The notes: a model not told the origin generated them from the sequence alone. A stretch of 64,000 bases of DNA from Myxococcales bacterium (GCA_016709545.1 JADJMO010000004.1:248001-312000); one strand, 5' to 3'. Positions 51,386-60,367 are shown, counted from the first letter of the stretch. Numbers and translations: made by a program.

Positions 51386-52462
51386 TCAGCCCTCGAACAC
51401 GTCAAGATCGGAACCCTTGTTGTCGGACATCGGCTGCTCCTGCACACGCGCGGCGACGAAAGAAGCCAGGGGAAGACTGGAATCCAGTGGCGATTTGTTC
51501 AGTGAATTCGGCGGCTGGGCGCCAGCGAACGAAGCCTTTTGCTTAGCAGCGCCGCGTCCAAAAGTCCGCGCCATGTAATCGGCGACGTGCCCGGTCTGCC
51601 AGAGAAGATTCTCGGAGAAGGCGAAAGCTTGGAGGTCAGCGTAAAGGTCCGCCGCAGACGGATATCTATCCGAAGCCTCTCGCGTCAGCGCCCGGGCCAG
51701 GATCTGGTCCAGAGCCTCGGGAATCCGTGGGTTCTTGCGGCTCGGCGGGGGGATCTGCGCGTTGGAGATGCGCTCCATGATGAGGAGCTCGTTGTCCAGC
51801 GCGAACAGACGCTCGAGCGTGAGCAGCTCCCAGAGGCAGATCCCGAGCGAGAACACGTCCGAGCGGTGATCGATGGGGAGGCCCCGCACCTGCTCGGGGG
51901 ACATGTACCCGTATTTGCCCTTGATGGTGCCGACCTGCGTGCGCGAGAGCTTGCCCGCGGCCTTGGCGATGCCGAAGTCGATCAGCTTCACGACGCCGTC
52001 GAAGCCCACGATCACGTTCTGGGGCGACACGTCGCGGTGCACGATCGACATCGGCCGCCCGCTCGGGTCGCGGCGGCGGTGCGCGTACTCGAGGCCCTCG
52101 CAGACGGCGGAGAACACGTGGAGGAGGAGGCCGAGCGGGAGCTCGAGGCCCCCCTTGGCCGCGCGATCGAAGATGGCGCGCAGATCGAGCCCGTCGACGA
52201 ACTCGAGGGCGAGGTAGTAGTCGAAGCCGACCCGACCGAGGTCGAGGATGCGGCAGATGTTCGGGTGCTCGAGCTGCGAGATGATCTTCGCCTCGTCGCG
52301 GAACATCTTGACGAACTCGTCGTCGGCGGAGACCTCGGGCAGGATCCGCTTGATGGCGACCACCCGGTCGGCCTCGCGGTCGGCCGCACGGAAGATCTCG
52401 GCCATCCCGCCTACGCTCACGCGCTCGAGCAGCTCATAACGGCCGAACGTCTGCGAGCTCAA
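51386..52462 (-). CDS. Ser/Thr protein kinase domain
   Basis: A Hanks-type kinase. The catalytic domain (about 8-285) has VSVGGMAEIF, Lys38 in VVAIKRI, HRDVSPQN, DFGIAK, GTIKGKYGYMSPEQ and a full C-lobe. HRDVSPQN with Ser for Lys is a variant seen in many myxobacterial kinases. The start is inferred as TTG at 52462, 19 bases past a TAA in another frame; no ATG is available. The frame continues through MSDNKGSDLDVFEG and meets TGA at 51386. That tail, and the Pro/TM/PEGA frame just beyond, suggest one kinase of about 1005 residues interrupted by a single missing base. It is divergent from an FHA-domain gene. Confidence 0.82.
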   Translation of the reverse strand: MSSQTFGRYELLERVSVGGMAEIFRAADREADRVVAIKRILPEVSADDEFVKMFRDEAKIISQLEHPNICRILDLGRVGFDYYLALEFVDGLDLRAIFDRAAKGGLELPLGLLLHVFSAVCEGLEYAHRRRDPSGRPMSIVHRDVSPQNVIVGFDGVVKLIDFGIAKAAGKLSRTQVGTIKGKYGYMSPEQVRGLPIDHRSDVFSLGICLWELLTLERLFALDNELLIMERISNAQIPPPSRKNPRIPEALDQILARALTREASDRYPSAADLYADLQAFAFSENLLWQTGHVADYMARTFGRGAAKQKASFAGAQPPNSLNKSPLDSSLPLASFVAARVQEQPMSDNKGSDLDVFEG

Positions 52463-52564
52463 CGGGCCCGGAGTGTTACTGCATTTCGGAGGAAACGCCC
52501 AGTTCCAGGCGGGCCCCAACACAAGTTGACCGAGCACGGCGCCAGCGGATACCGTTTTCGCGGC

Positions 52565-53920
52565 GTGAATCCGGAGCTCGGCGTCGTCTGCGGCAACTGC
52601 GACGCGTACAACCCGATGGGCACCGTACGCTGCGAGTGCGGTCACGACCTCGTGCTGTATCGCGAGGCGGTGGTGTCGGTGCGGCCGCCGCCCCACGTCG
52701 CGAGCCTCGTCGGGACCCTGGCGCCCCCCGTGGTGATCCCGGCGCCCCCCGCGCTGCCGCGCCGCGACGCGCGCCGCGAGGACACGCTCCCGCCTTCGGC
52801 CACGATGCAGACCCGCAACAGCGCCCCGATCTCGCCCGAGGCGTCGATCGGTCCCATGAGCGAGCGCAGGAGCGGACTTCGCCCCCAGGCCCCCGAGGTG
52901 CTGCCCCGACCGGTCGACCGGGCGGTGAAGTCCGGGCCGCGGATCGAGGTCATCGAGGGTCCCCCTTCCCAAAGAGCGAAAGGGCAGGCAGATTCGTCCG
53001 CGGCCGAACCGGGGGCCGAGCAGAAGTGGGGACACGACACGACCGGGAAGATTCCGCTCCGCGCACCTCGCACTCCAGCAGCGACGGGCCAACGTGGCGG
53101 TACGAAGGGGAGATCGAAGGAGGAGCTGATGGATCAAGCGCGGAACTATGTATGTCGGTCGTGCTCGACCCCTGTCCCGAGCGGGCACAAGTTCTGTGGG
53201 CGTTGCGGCGCGGCCGTGCCGCCGGACATCCTCTCGCTCCGCGAGGAGTACTACGGCTCGCTGCAGATCCCGGGGCGCGCCAAGCTGATCCTGATCCGCG
53301 CCGAGGGTGACGCGGCGATGGAGGGGCTCTCGTTCGCGCTCAACGCGCAGGAGCACGTCGTCGGGCGGCAGGGTCACCTGACCTTCCCCGAGGACCGCTT
53401 CGTCTCGCCGAAGCACGCGAACCTCTACTACCGCGACGGCACGCTCGTCGTCCGTGACGAGGGCTCGCTCAACGGCGTCTACGTCCGCGTGCGCGGCAGC
53501 GTCGACGTGCAGGCGGGCGACATGTTCCTCGCCGGCGAAGAGGTCTTCCGCATCGACGCCACGCCCAAGGCGACCGACCACCCCGAGGCCGACGGCACGT
53601 ATTTCTGGTCTTCACCGAAGCGCCCGAGTCCGTTCCGCATCTCCCAGGTCCTCCAGGGCGGCGCCACGGGCAACGTGGTGTGCGCCAAGGAGACCGGGGT
53701 CGCGATCGGCCGCGAGGGCGGCGACATGAACTACCCGTCCGACGTCTACATGAGCGCGACGCACGCGAAGGTCGAGGCCGACCCCGCGGGCAAGCTCACG
53801 CTGACCGACCTCGGGTCGCGCAACGGCACCTACGTGCGGCTCCGCGCCGAGCGGGACCTGGCGCACGGCGACTACATCTTCATCGGCAAGAAGATCCTGC
53901 GCGTCGAAGTCACCGGCTGA
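52565..53920 (+). CDS. Zinc-ribbon and double-FHA-domain protein
   Basis: A 451-residue cytosolic adaptor. An N-terminal zinc ribbon (CGNCDAYNPMGTVRCECG), a Pro/Arg/Ser linker (about 45-195), a second ribbon (CRSCSTPVPSGHKFCGRCG, about 198-216) and two FHA domains (about 230-325 and 350-450) are visible; the FHA signatures are VGRQGHL, SPKHANL, GSLNGVYV and IGREGGD, SATHAKV, GSRNGTYV. FHA domains bind phosphothreonine, so this is a likely reader of the divergent Ser/Thr kinase. GTG 52565 is chosen; TTG 52526 is possible. A rho-independent terminator follows. Confidence 0.85.
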   Translation: MNPELGVVCGNCDAYNPMGTVRCECGHDLVLYREAVVSVRPPPHVASLVGTLAPPVVIPAPPALPRRDARREDTLPPSATMQTRNSAPISPEASIGPMSERRSGLRPQAPEVLPRPVDRAVKSGPRIEVIEGPPSQRAKGQADSSAAEPGAEQKWGHDTTGKIPLRAPRTPAATGQRGGTKGRSKEELMDQARNYVCRSCSTPVPSGHKFCGRCGAAVPPDILSLREEYYGSLQIPGRAKLILIRAEGDAAMEGLSFALNAQEHVVGRQGHLTFPEDRFVSPKHANLYYRDGTLVVRDEGSLNGVYVRVRGSVDVQAGDMFLAGEEVFRIDATPKATDHPEADGTYFWSSPKRPSPFRISQVLQGGATGNVVCAKETGVAIGREGGDMNYPSDVYMSATHAKVEADPAGKLTLTDLGSRNGTYVRLRAERDLAHGDYIFIGKKILRVEVTG

Positions 53921-53931
53921 ACGCCCACGCT

Positions 53932-53977
53932 CGATGCCTCGGCCTCCACGAATGGGGTCGAGGCATCGGCCTTTTTG
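53932..53977 (+). terminator. Rho-independent terminator after the FHA gene
   Basis: CGATGCCTCGGCC (53932-53944) pairs with GGTCGAGGCATCG (53956-53968) with one mismatch over an 11-base loop, followed by GCCTTTTTG. It lies 12 bases past the FHA stop and just before the cysS stop on the other strand. Confidence 0.85.
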
Positions 53978-53981
53978 TGGG

Positions 53982-55538
53982 CTAGACCGCGACGCGGAAC
54001 GTGGTGCCGCTCGGGCCGTCGAGGAGCTCGACCCCCTGCGCAGCCAGCGCGGCGCGGATCGCGTCGCCCCGGGCGAAGTCCTTCTCGGCGCGGGCGTCGG
54101 CGCGGGCCTGGATCTCGGCCTCGATCGCGGCCGGATCGAGCCCGCGGATGCGACAGCGGCGCTCGCGGGTCTCGCGCGCCCACCGCGCGAACGGCACGGT
54201 GAGGAGGCCGAGCACGGCGGTGATCTCGCGGAGGGCCAGGGTGCCGGCGCCGATGACGCGCGCGAGGTGCCCGCGGTCGGCCTTGCGCTTCTGGTGCAGG
54301 TCCATCGCCTCGTTGAGCTGCCCGGCGATCTCGTAGGTGGCCGCGATCGCGGCGGCCGCGCCGAGATCGTCTGCGAGCGCGGCGAGCGCGCGGGCGTGGG
54401 CGGCCTTCACCCGCTCGAGGGCCGCCGCGTACTCCTTGGGGAGCTCGCCGGCGGTGAGGGCGACGGTCATCGCGTCGAGGCGGGCGAGGGTCGTGTACAG
54501 GTACTCGATCTTGCGCTCGGCCTCGTCGATGCCGGGGAAGACCACGCGCCCGTCGTCGAGCTTGTCCACGTCGAACGAGACGGGCCCGCGGTAGTGGTGC
54601 GAGAGCAGGTAGAGCCGCAGCGCCTGGCCGTCGTTGCGCGCGAGGACGTCGCGCAGCGTGACGAAGTTGCCGAGCGACTTCGACATCTTCTCCTTGTCGA
54701 CGTTGACGAAGCCGTTGTGCATCCACGTGCGCGCGAACGGCGCCCTCGCCGGGAACGCGGCCTCGCTCTGGGCGATCTCGTTCTCGTGGTGGGGGAAGAT
54801 GAGATCCATGCCGCCGGCGTGGATGTCGAACCCGTGGCCGAGGATCGCCTCGGACATGGCGGAGCACTCGATGTGCCACCCCGGTCGGCCACGCCCCCAC
54901 GGAGAATCCCACCCCCACTCTGCGGCCGCACAGCCCTTCCAGAGGGCGAAATCCAGGGGATCCTGCTTGCGCTCGTCGACCTCGACCCGCGCCCCGGCCT
55001 GCAGCTCCTCGAGCTTGCGGCCGGAGAGCTTGCCGTAACCGGCGAAGGCGCGGACGCGGAAGTACACGTCGCCGCCGGTGCCTGCCGGCCCGGGGACGAC
55101 ATAGGCGCTGTCGCTCGCGACCAGCCGGGTGACGAGCGAGTGGATCTGCGCGATGTGCTGGCTGACGCGGGGCTCGACGTCCGGGTCGGCGCAGCCGAGG
55201 GCGCGCATGTCCTCCGCGTAGAGCTCGGCCATCCGGGCGGCGAGCGCCGGCGGCTCCTCGCCGGACTCCTTGGCCCGGGCGAGGATCTTGTCGTCCACGT
55301 CGGTGACGTTGCGGACGAACTGCACCCGGAGGCCGTGGGACCGCGCGACCCGGACGAACAGGTCGAAGGCGACGGCGCTCCGGGCGTGGCCGACGTGGGC
55401 GACGTCGTAGGTGGTCGGCCCGCAGCAATAGACGGAGAGCTCCCCCGGCCGGCGTGGCGCGAGCGGACGAACGCTCCGCGTCAACGAGTCATAGACGGAC
55501 AACGGCGGACGGACAGCAGGAAGGGCCTCGTCACCCAT
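53982..55538 (-). CDS. cysS: Cysteinyl-tRNA synthetase
   Basis: A 518-residue class I synthetase that charges tRNA-Cys. Signatures: YCCGPTTYDVAHVGHARS with the HIGH-type motif and a zinc Cys, HIECSAMSEAILGHGFDIHAGG (zinc ligands), FPHHENE, and KMSKSLGNF. The C-terminal anticodon-binding region runs from about 390 to the end. It is slightly longer than most family members because of a Pro-rich N-terminal extension of about 18 residues. Convergent with the FHA gene; divergent from the unknown gene at 55564, with 25 bases between starts. Confidence 0.95.
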   Translation of the reverse strand: MGDEALPAVRPPLSVYDSLTRSVRPLAPRRPGELSVYCCGPTTYDVAHVGHARSAVAFDLFVRVARSHGLRVQFVRNVTDVDDKILARAKESGEEPPALAARMAELYAEDMRALGCADPDVEPRVSQHIAQIHSLVTRLVASDSAYVVPGPAGTGGDVYFRVRAFAGYGKLSGRKLEELQAGARVEVDERKQDPLDFALWKGCAAAEWGWDSPWGRGRPGWHIECSAMSEAILGHGFDIHAGGMDLIFPHHENEIAQSEAAFPARAPFARTWMHNGFVNVDKEKMSKSLGNFVTLRDVLARNDGQALRLYLLSHHYRGPVSFDVDKLDDGRVVFPGIDEAERKIEYLYTTLARLDAMTVALTAGELPKEYAAALERVKAAHARALAALADDLGAAAAIAATYEIAGQLNEAMDLHQKRKADRGHLARVIGAGTLALREITAVLGLLTVPFARWARETRERRCRIRGLDPAAIEAEIQARADARAEKDFARGDAIRAALAAQGVELLDGPSGTTFRVAV

Positions 55539-55563
55539 GATCGGTTTCTCCTAACATGCCGCC

Positions 55564-56232
55564 ATGTCCGATGCCCCCCTCGTGAAGGTTCGTGCCGACG
55601 AAGACCCTCGCGCGATGGCCCTGGAGGTCCTGCGCGCGAGCGGGCTCGGGCTGCTCTCGGGGCACATCCTCTTGCCGACGCGTCAGCTCGTCTCGGTGGT
55701 GCGCAAGGCCGCGGCGAAGGCCAAGCTCGTCGAGTCGATCGACCTCGTGCCGGGCGACGGCGACGCGCGGCTGCACGTCGTGCTGCAGATGGGCGGCAGC
55801 GCGACCCGCGTGGTCGTGCGCATCTCGCTCGCGTCGTTCTACCTGTCCGAGTCCGGGGGCGCGCTGCGCTTCCGCTTCATGGAGCCGCCCACCTTCGCGG
55901 GCAAGAACGGCGGGCGCGGCGCGGGTCTCCTGGGCATGCTCGGCGCGTTCGGGTCGGCCGCGCTCACCAGCATGGGCCCCGAAGGCATCGTGCAGACGGT
56001 GGCGGAGTTCATCGGCCCGCCGCTCTCGGCGCGCGGTGACCTGCTCACCGTCGATCTCGGCGGCATCCCCGCCCTGCAGAAGGCGCTGCTGCGCGACACG
56101 CCGCTCGGTCGCGTCGGCGAGCTCGTGAACGTCACCGGCGCGCGCTTCAAGCCGAGCGGCCTCGAGGTCACCGTCAAGGTGCGGCCGCGGAGCGCGATCT
56201 CGGCGCTGCGCGCGCGGTTCCTCGGGTTCTGA
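55564..56232 (+). CDS. Conserved-looking protein of unknown function, coupled to aroC
   Basis: A 222-residue soluble protein. It has no signal peptide or clear membrane segment, although about 117-135 is Gly/Ala-rich (GAGLLGMLGAFGSAALTSMG). The N-terminal half is mixed (LLSGHILLPTRQLVSVVRKA); the C-terminal half is beta-rich (LLTVDLGGIPALQKALL, LEVTVKVRPRSAI). No family was recognised. Its stop overlaps the aroC start (TGATG), so the two are translated together, and the gene starts only 25 bases from cysS on the other strand. Confidence 0.7.
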   Translation: MSDAPLVKVRADEDPRAMALEVLRASGLGLLSGHILLPTRQLVSVVRKAAAKAKLVESIDLVPGDGDARLHVVLQMGGSATRVVVRISLASFYLSESGGALRFRFMEPPTFAGKNGGRGAGLLGMLGAFGSAALTSMGPEGIVQTVAEFIGPPLSARGDLLTVDLGGIPALQKALLRDTPLGRVGELVNVTGARFKPSGLEVTVKVRPRSAISALRARFLGF

Positions 56233-57407
56233 TGGGCACGTTCCGCTTCTTCACCGCCGGCGAGTCGCACGGCCCGGGGCTGGTCGCCGTCGTCGACGGC
56301 GTCCCCGCGGGCCTGCACCTGCTCGCGACCGACATCGACGAGGGGCTCGCGCGGAGGCAGCGCGGCTACGGGCGCGGCGGTCGCATGAAGATCGAGACGG
56401 ACCGCGTGATCCTCGAGGCCGGCGTGCGCGGCGGCGAGACGCTCGGGAGCCCGCTCGCCCTGCGCGTCCCGAACCGCGACTTCGAGAGCTGGCAGGGCCG
56501 CATGGGCCCGGAGCCCTTCGCGAGCACGCCGGAGGCCGTCGTGCGGCCGCGGCCGGGGCACGCCGACCTCGCGGGCGGCCTCAAGTACGACCGGCGCGAT
56601 CTGCGCGACGTCCTCGAGCGCGCGAGCGCGAGGGAGACCACGATGCGGGTCGCGGTCGGCGGGGTCGCGCGGGCGCTCTTGCGCGCGATCGGCGTGCACG
56701 TGTTCGCGCACGTCGTCTCGATCGGCGAGGTCGAGGCCACCGCGCACCGCTCGCTCGATCTCGAGAACGTCCGCCTGCGCGCGGGCGCGAGCGACCTCGC
56801 CTGCGCCGACCCCGACGCCGAGGCGGCCATGCGCGTGGCGATCCACGCGGCGTCGCACGACGGCGACACGCTCGGCGGCGTGTTCGAGGTGGTGGCGACC
56901 GGCGTCCCGATCGGCCTCGGCAGCCACGTGCAGTCGGACCGCAAGCTCGACGGCCGGATCGCACAGGCGTTGACGTGCATCCAGGCCATCAAGGGGGTCG
57001 AGATCGGCCTCGGCTTCAAGGCGGCGGAGCTGCGCGGCAGCGCGGTGCACGACCCGATCGCGTGGGAGGGCGCCGGCCGAGAGGGCCACTTCGCGCGCCC
57101 GAAGAACGGCGCCGGCGGGATCGAGGGCGGGATCACCAACGGCGAGCCGGTGGTCGTGCGCGCGGCGATGAAGCCCATCGCGACGCTCAAGAACCCGCTT
57201 CCCAGCGTGCACGTCGACACCAAGGCGGCCGCCCCGGCGGCGCACGAGCGCAGCGACATCTGCGCGGTGGCCGCGGCGAGCGTGGTCGGCGAGGCGATGC
57301 TCGCGATCGTGCTGGCCGACGCGGTGCTCGAGAAGTTCGGCGGCGACTCGATGAAGGAGCTGCTGCGCAACGTCGAGGGCTACCGCGCCCAGCTCGCCGC
57401 CTACTGA
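56232..57407 (+). CDS. aroC: Chorismate synthase
   Basis: This 391-residue enzyme makes chorismate from 5-enolpyruvylshikimate-3-phosphate, using reduced FMN. Family signatures are GESHGPGLVAVVDGVPAG, RRQRGYGRGGRMKIE, RPGHADLAGGLKYDRRDLRD, ERASARETTMRVAVG and GGIEGGITNGEPVVVR. The length fits. It is coupled to the unknown gene upstream. The aroK-aroB fusion is about 540 bases downstream on the same strand, interrupted by a small gene on the other strand whose frame overlaps the aroC end. Confidence 0.96.
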   Translation: MGTFRFFTAGESHGPGLVAVVDGVPAGLHLLATDIDEGLARRQRGYGRGGRMKIETDRVILEAGVRGGETLGSPLALRVPNRDFESWQGRMGPEPFASTPEAVVRPRPGHADLAGGLKYDRRDLRDVLERASARETTMRVAVGGVARALLRAIGVHVFAHVVSIGEVEATAHRSLDLENVRLRAGASDLACADPDAEAAMRVAIHAASHDGDTLGGVFEVVATGVPIGLGSHVQSDRKLDGRIAQALTCIQAIKGVEIGLGFKAAELRGSAVHDPIAWEGAGREGHFARPKNGAGGIEGGITNGEPVVVRAAMKPIATLKNPLPSVHVDTKAAAPAAHERSDICAVAAASVVGEAMLAIVLADAVLEKFGGDSMKELLRNVEGYRAQLAAY

Positions 57408-57852
57408 TCAGGAGGTTGCGGCAGGCGCGGATCTGCTTGGCGCGCTCGCGGCCCTTCTTGTGGAAGCCGTCGAAGCTCGTGTCGGCCATCTCCTTCGACT
57501 CGAGGAAGGCGACGGCGGCCCGCACCTGGGTCACGAAGGCGTTCTTGGCCGCGAAGCAGTCGGCCTCGGACTCGGCCAGCGCGCGACCGCCGATCACCTG
57601 CGTGTAGAGCGCGCTCGCGTGGTTGAGCGTGATGTGCCCGTACTCGTGCATGCGGAAGAACGCGCAGGCGTCGGCCCCGATGTCCTTGCACCGCTGGGGG
57701 TTGTAGAGGATCACCCAGCCCTTGTTGGTGAACGAGGCGCGGGCGAGGTCGTCGAGCCACGGGGTCGCGATCTCGGGCACGAAGGGGGCCGTGGCGCCCG
57801 CGGTGCTGATCAACGACACGGCGGCGGCCAACGCGACGGCGAGCTTGGTCAT
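57187..57852 (-). CDS. Small exported HEXXH-type metallopeptidase-like protein, end uncertain
   Basis: The product begins with a signal peptide (MTKLAVALAAAVSLISTAGA) and has a compact domain with the zinc motif HEYGH (69-73) in FFRMHEYGHITLNH and a downstream ESEADCFAAK (94-103), the E-x-x-A-D arrangement of M48-like zincins. Two Cys pairs fit a periplasmic fold. Sensible sequence ends near ACRNLL (about 57410); the remaining 73 residues are Arg/Pro-rich noise antisense to aroC. A TAG lies one frame away exactly there, so a single-base indel may have removed the true stop. The role is unknown; proteolysis is inferred from the motif. Confidence 0.65.
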   Translation of the reverse strand: MTKLAVALAAAVSLISTAGATAPFVPEIATPWLDDLARASFTNKGWVILYNPQRCKDIGADACAFFRMHEYGHITLNHASALYTQVIGGRALAESEADCFAAKNAFVTQVRAAVAFLESKEMADTSFDGFHKKGRERAKQIRACRNLLISRRRAGRGSPRRCAAAPSSSRRRTSRAPRRPARSRASPRRPRSPRPPRRCRCARAPPGRPPWCRRARWEAGS

Positions 57853-57945
57853 CGAGGCTCCTCCGAGGATAGCGAGGCCGAGACAGCGAGGCGGGCAAAA
57901 GGTTCCCGGCTTGCGAGGCGGGGGCCGACCGAGGAAGCTCTCCCC

Positions 57946-59529
57946 ATGGCCACGCTGCCGCGCACCCTCGCCCTGTCCGGACCCATGGGCAGCGGCAAGA
58001 GCACCCTCGGCAAGCTGCTTTCCGAGCGCTTCGGGGTCCCGCTGGTCGACACCGACGCGCGGATCGAGGCCGAGGGACGCACGGTGGCCGAGCTGTTCGC
58101 GACCGAGGGCGAGGCGGTGTTCCGCGAGCGCGAAGCCGCGGTGGTGGCCGAGGCGCTCGCTGGCCCACCCTGCGTGCTCGCCCTCGGCGGCGGGGTCGTC
58201 ACCAACCCGCTCCTGCGGCGCGCGCTGCTCGCCCGCACCTGCCTCGTCACGCTGCGCGCCCCCGCCCGCGCCCTCGTCGCCCGCCTGGACGCCGCGGCCC
58301 GCGCGGCGCGACCGCTGCTCGCGAACGACCCGATCCCCCGGCTCGAGGCGATCCTCGCGAGCCGCGCCGAGGCCTACGCCGAGGCCCACGCCATCGTCGA
58401 TGTCGAGGGCCGCAGCCTCTCCTCGATCGCCGAGGAGATCACCCGGGTATCCGCGCGCGACGCGGTCGTCGTGGCCCTCGGCGCCCGCACCTACCAGGTG
58501 GAGGTCGCGCCGGGCTGCATCGCGCGGCTCCCCGAGATCGTGGCCCGCTCCCGCGCGCTCCTCGTGAGCGACACCGAGATCCATCCCCACGTCCGCCGGC
58601 GGATCCCGCGCCTCGACGCGCCGCTGCACCTGCTCGCGCCAGGCGAGGCCAACAAGACCATCGTCAACGTCGCCACGATCTGGGACGCCGCGCTCGCGGC
58701 CGGCCTCGACCGGCGCAGCTTGCTCGTGGCGATCGGCGGCGGTGTGGTCGGCGATCTCGTCGGGTTCGCGGCGGCGACCCTCCTGCGCGGCGTCCGCTTC
58801 GTGCAGGTGCCCACCAGCCTGCTCGCGATGGTCGACGCCTCGGTCGGCGGCAAGACGGCGATCGACCGGCCCGAGGGCAAGAACCTGGTCGGCGCGTTCC
58901 ACCAGCCGAGCGCGGTGCTCGCCGACCCCGAGCTGCTCGCCACGTTGCCCGCCCGGGAGCTCCGCTCGGGGCTGGCCGAGGTGGTGAAGACCGCGCTCGT
59001 GGGCGACCGCGCCCCGCTCGCCGACGTGGAGCGGCACGCCGAGGCTCTGCTGGCCGGCGACAAGGCCGCCCTCACGCGGGTGGTGCGCGCCTCGGTGCTC
59101 CACAAGGCGCGCGTGGTCGCCGAGGACGAGCGCGACCAGTCCGACGCCCGCGCGGCGCTCAACTTCGGGCACACGATCGGGCACGCGCTCGAGGCCCACC
59201 ACGGCTATGCGCGCTGGACGCATGGCGAGGCGGTCGCGCTCGGGATGATCGCTGCCCTGCGGGTCGGAGTGGGCCTCGGGGTCACCGAGAAGGCCCTGCT
59301 CGTGCGGGTCCGTGACCTGCTGCTCAGGCTCGGCCTGCCCGTCGCGCTCGACGAGGAGCCCCTGGCGGAGGCCATGCCGAGGGTCATGGCCGACAAGAAG
59401 CGCGAGGGCGACAAGGTCGCCTACGTGCTGGTCCGGAGCCCTGGAGAGCCGCTGGTCCAGCGTCTGACTCCCACCGACATCTCCACCTTCGCTGCGCGGA
59501 ATTTGGAAGGAAGCGCCGGCGCCCCGTAG
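57946..59529 (+). CDS. aroKB: Bifunctional shikimate kinase / 3-dehydroquinate synthase
   Basis: A 527-residue fusion of two shikimate-pathway enzymes. Residues 1-165 are shikimate kinase with the P-loop GPMGSGKST (12-20), PLVDTDARIE and LALGGGVV. Residues about 170-515 are dehydroquinate synthase with PGEANKTIVN, IGGGVVGDLVGFAAATLLRG, DASVGGKTAID and NFGHTIGHALE (zinc His). They catalyse steps 5 and 2 of the pathway that aroC ends. The kinase-first order is known in some bacteria. The ATG at 57946 is the first consistent with the P-loop. The upstream frame to 57460 is antisense to the HEXXH gene. Confidence 0.93.
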   Translation: MATLPRTLALSGPMGSGKSTLGKLLSERFGVPLVDTDARIEAEGRTVAELFATEGEAVFREREAAVVAEALAGPPCVLALGGGVVTNPLLRRALLARTCLVTLRAPARALVARLDAAARAARPLLANDPIPRLEAILASRAEAYAEAHAIVDVEGRSLSSIAEEITRVSARDAVVVALGARTYQVEVAPGCIARLPEIVARSRALLVSDTEIHPHVRRRIPRLDAPLHLLAPGEANKTIVNVATIWDAALAAGLDRRSLLVAIGGGVVGDLVGFAAATLLRGVRFVQVPTSLLAMVDASVGGKTAIDRPEGKNLVGAFHQPSAVLADPELLATLPARELRSGLAEVVKTALVGDRAPLADVERHAEALLAGDKAALTRVVRASVLHKARVVAEDERDQSDARAALNFGHTIGHALEAHHGYARWTHGEAVALGMIAALRVGVGLGVTEKALLVRVRDLLLRLGLPVALDEEPLAEAMPRVMADKKREGDKVAYVLVRSPGEPLVQRLTPTDISTFAARNLEGSAGAP

Positions 59530-59556
59530 ACTGGTGGGAAGTTCTTGGAGGTCCGC

Positions 59557-60363
59557 ATGGGCGCCGGTTGGATCAAGTCGACGTCGAAGTTCGTGTCTGC
59601 GATGGCCATGCTCGGCGGAGTCTCGTTGCTCGTCCCGAGCTGCGCGGACAACGGCGTGTCGCTGTTCATCCGCGGGGTCATCGCCATCAAGGCGCCCGAC
59701 TGCGTCGCCAAGCCCGACGCGGACGCCACGCTCTGGTCTTCGCTCTACTTCGACAGCGCGCTCACGACCCAGGTCGACGTTCCGCTCCTCGTCGGCAGCC
59801 AGCTGTTCGGCCGCGGCGATCCCAAGACCTCGCGAGGCGAGCCGAACCGCATCCAGCTCAGTGGCGCGGAGGTCGAGCTCACCGACACCGGCGGCAACGC
59901 GATCGTGCCCAAGTTCACCGTGCCCACCATCGGCGTCGTCGATCCGACGGCCAGCTCGGACGCGAGCTATGGCGCGGTCTTCGTCACGCTGATCCCGGCC
60001 GGGGTAGCCGGCGCCGTCGCGAAGAACACCGGCACCACCACCTTCGGGCCGCGCAAGCTGATCCTCGCGAACGTCAAGGTGTTCGGTAAGACGCTCGGTG
60101 GCACCGACGTCGAGAGCCTCCCCGTCGCGATCCAGATCTACGCCTGCTTCGGGTGCTCGGTCGTGTTCCCCTCCGATGCCGCCGAGGCCACGGTCGGGGG
60201 ACCGAACTGCCTGAAGCCCTCGACCCAGGCCAAGACCTGTCTGGTCGGTGTCGAGCCGACGAGCTGCCAGGACTGCTCCGCCGCGGCGTGCTTCAACTGC
60301 CTCAACGACGCGGCCTGCCCGACCGGGCTCAAGTGCAACACCGCCGTCGGTCGTTGCGGCTGA
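59557..60363 (+). CDS. Putative lipoprotein with Cys-rich C-terminus
   Basis: A 268-residue exported protein whose signal ends VSLLVPSC, fitting a lipobox near residue 29; GGAGG precedes the ATG by five bases. The middle is beta-rich (LYFDSALTTQVDVPLLVG, GAVFVTLIPAGVAGAV) and the last 50 residues hold ten Cys (CQDCSAAACFNCLNDAAC), a knotted tail like other myxobacterial lipoproteins. No family was recognised. It follows aroKB by 27 bases and precedes selA by four, so it may share the transcript. Confidence 0.7.
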   Translation: MGAGWIKSTSKFVSAMAMLGGVSLLVPSCADNGVSLFIRGVIAIKAPDCVAKPDADATLWSSLYFDSALTTQVDVPLLVGSQLFGRGDPKTSRGEPNRIQLSGAEVELTDTGGNAIVPKFTVPTIGVVDPTASSDASYGAVFVTLIPAGVAGAVAKNTGTTTFGPRKLILANVKVFGKTLGGTDVESLPVAIQIYACFGCSVVFPSDAAEATVGGPNCLKPSTQAKTCLVGVEPTSCQDCSAAACFNCLNDAACPTGLKCNTAVGRCG

Positions 60364-60367
60364 TCGG

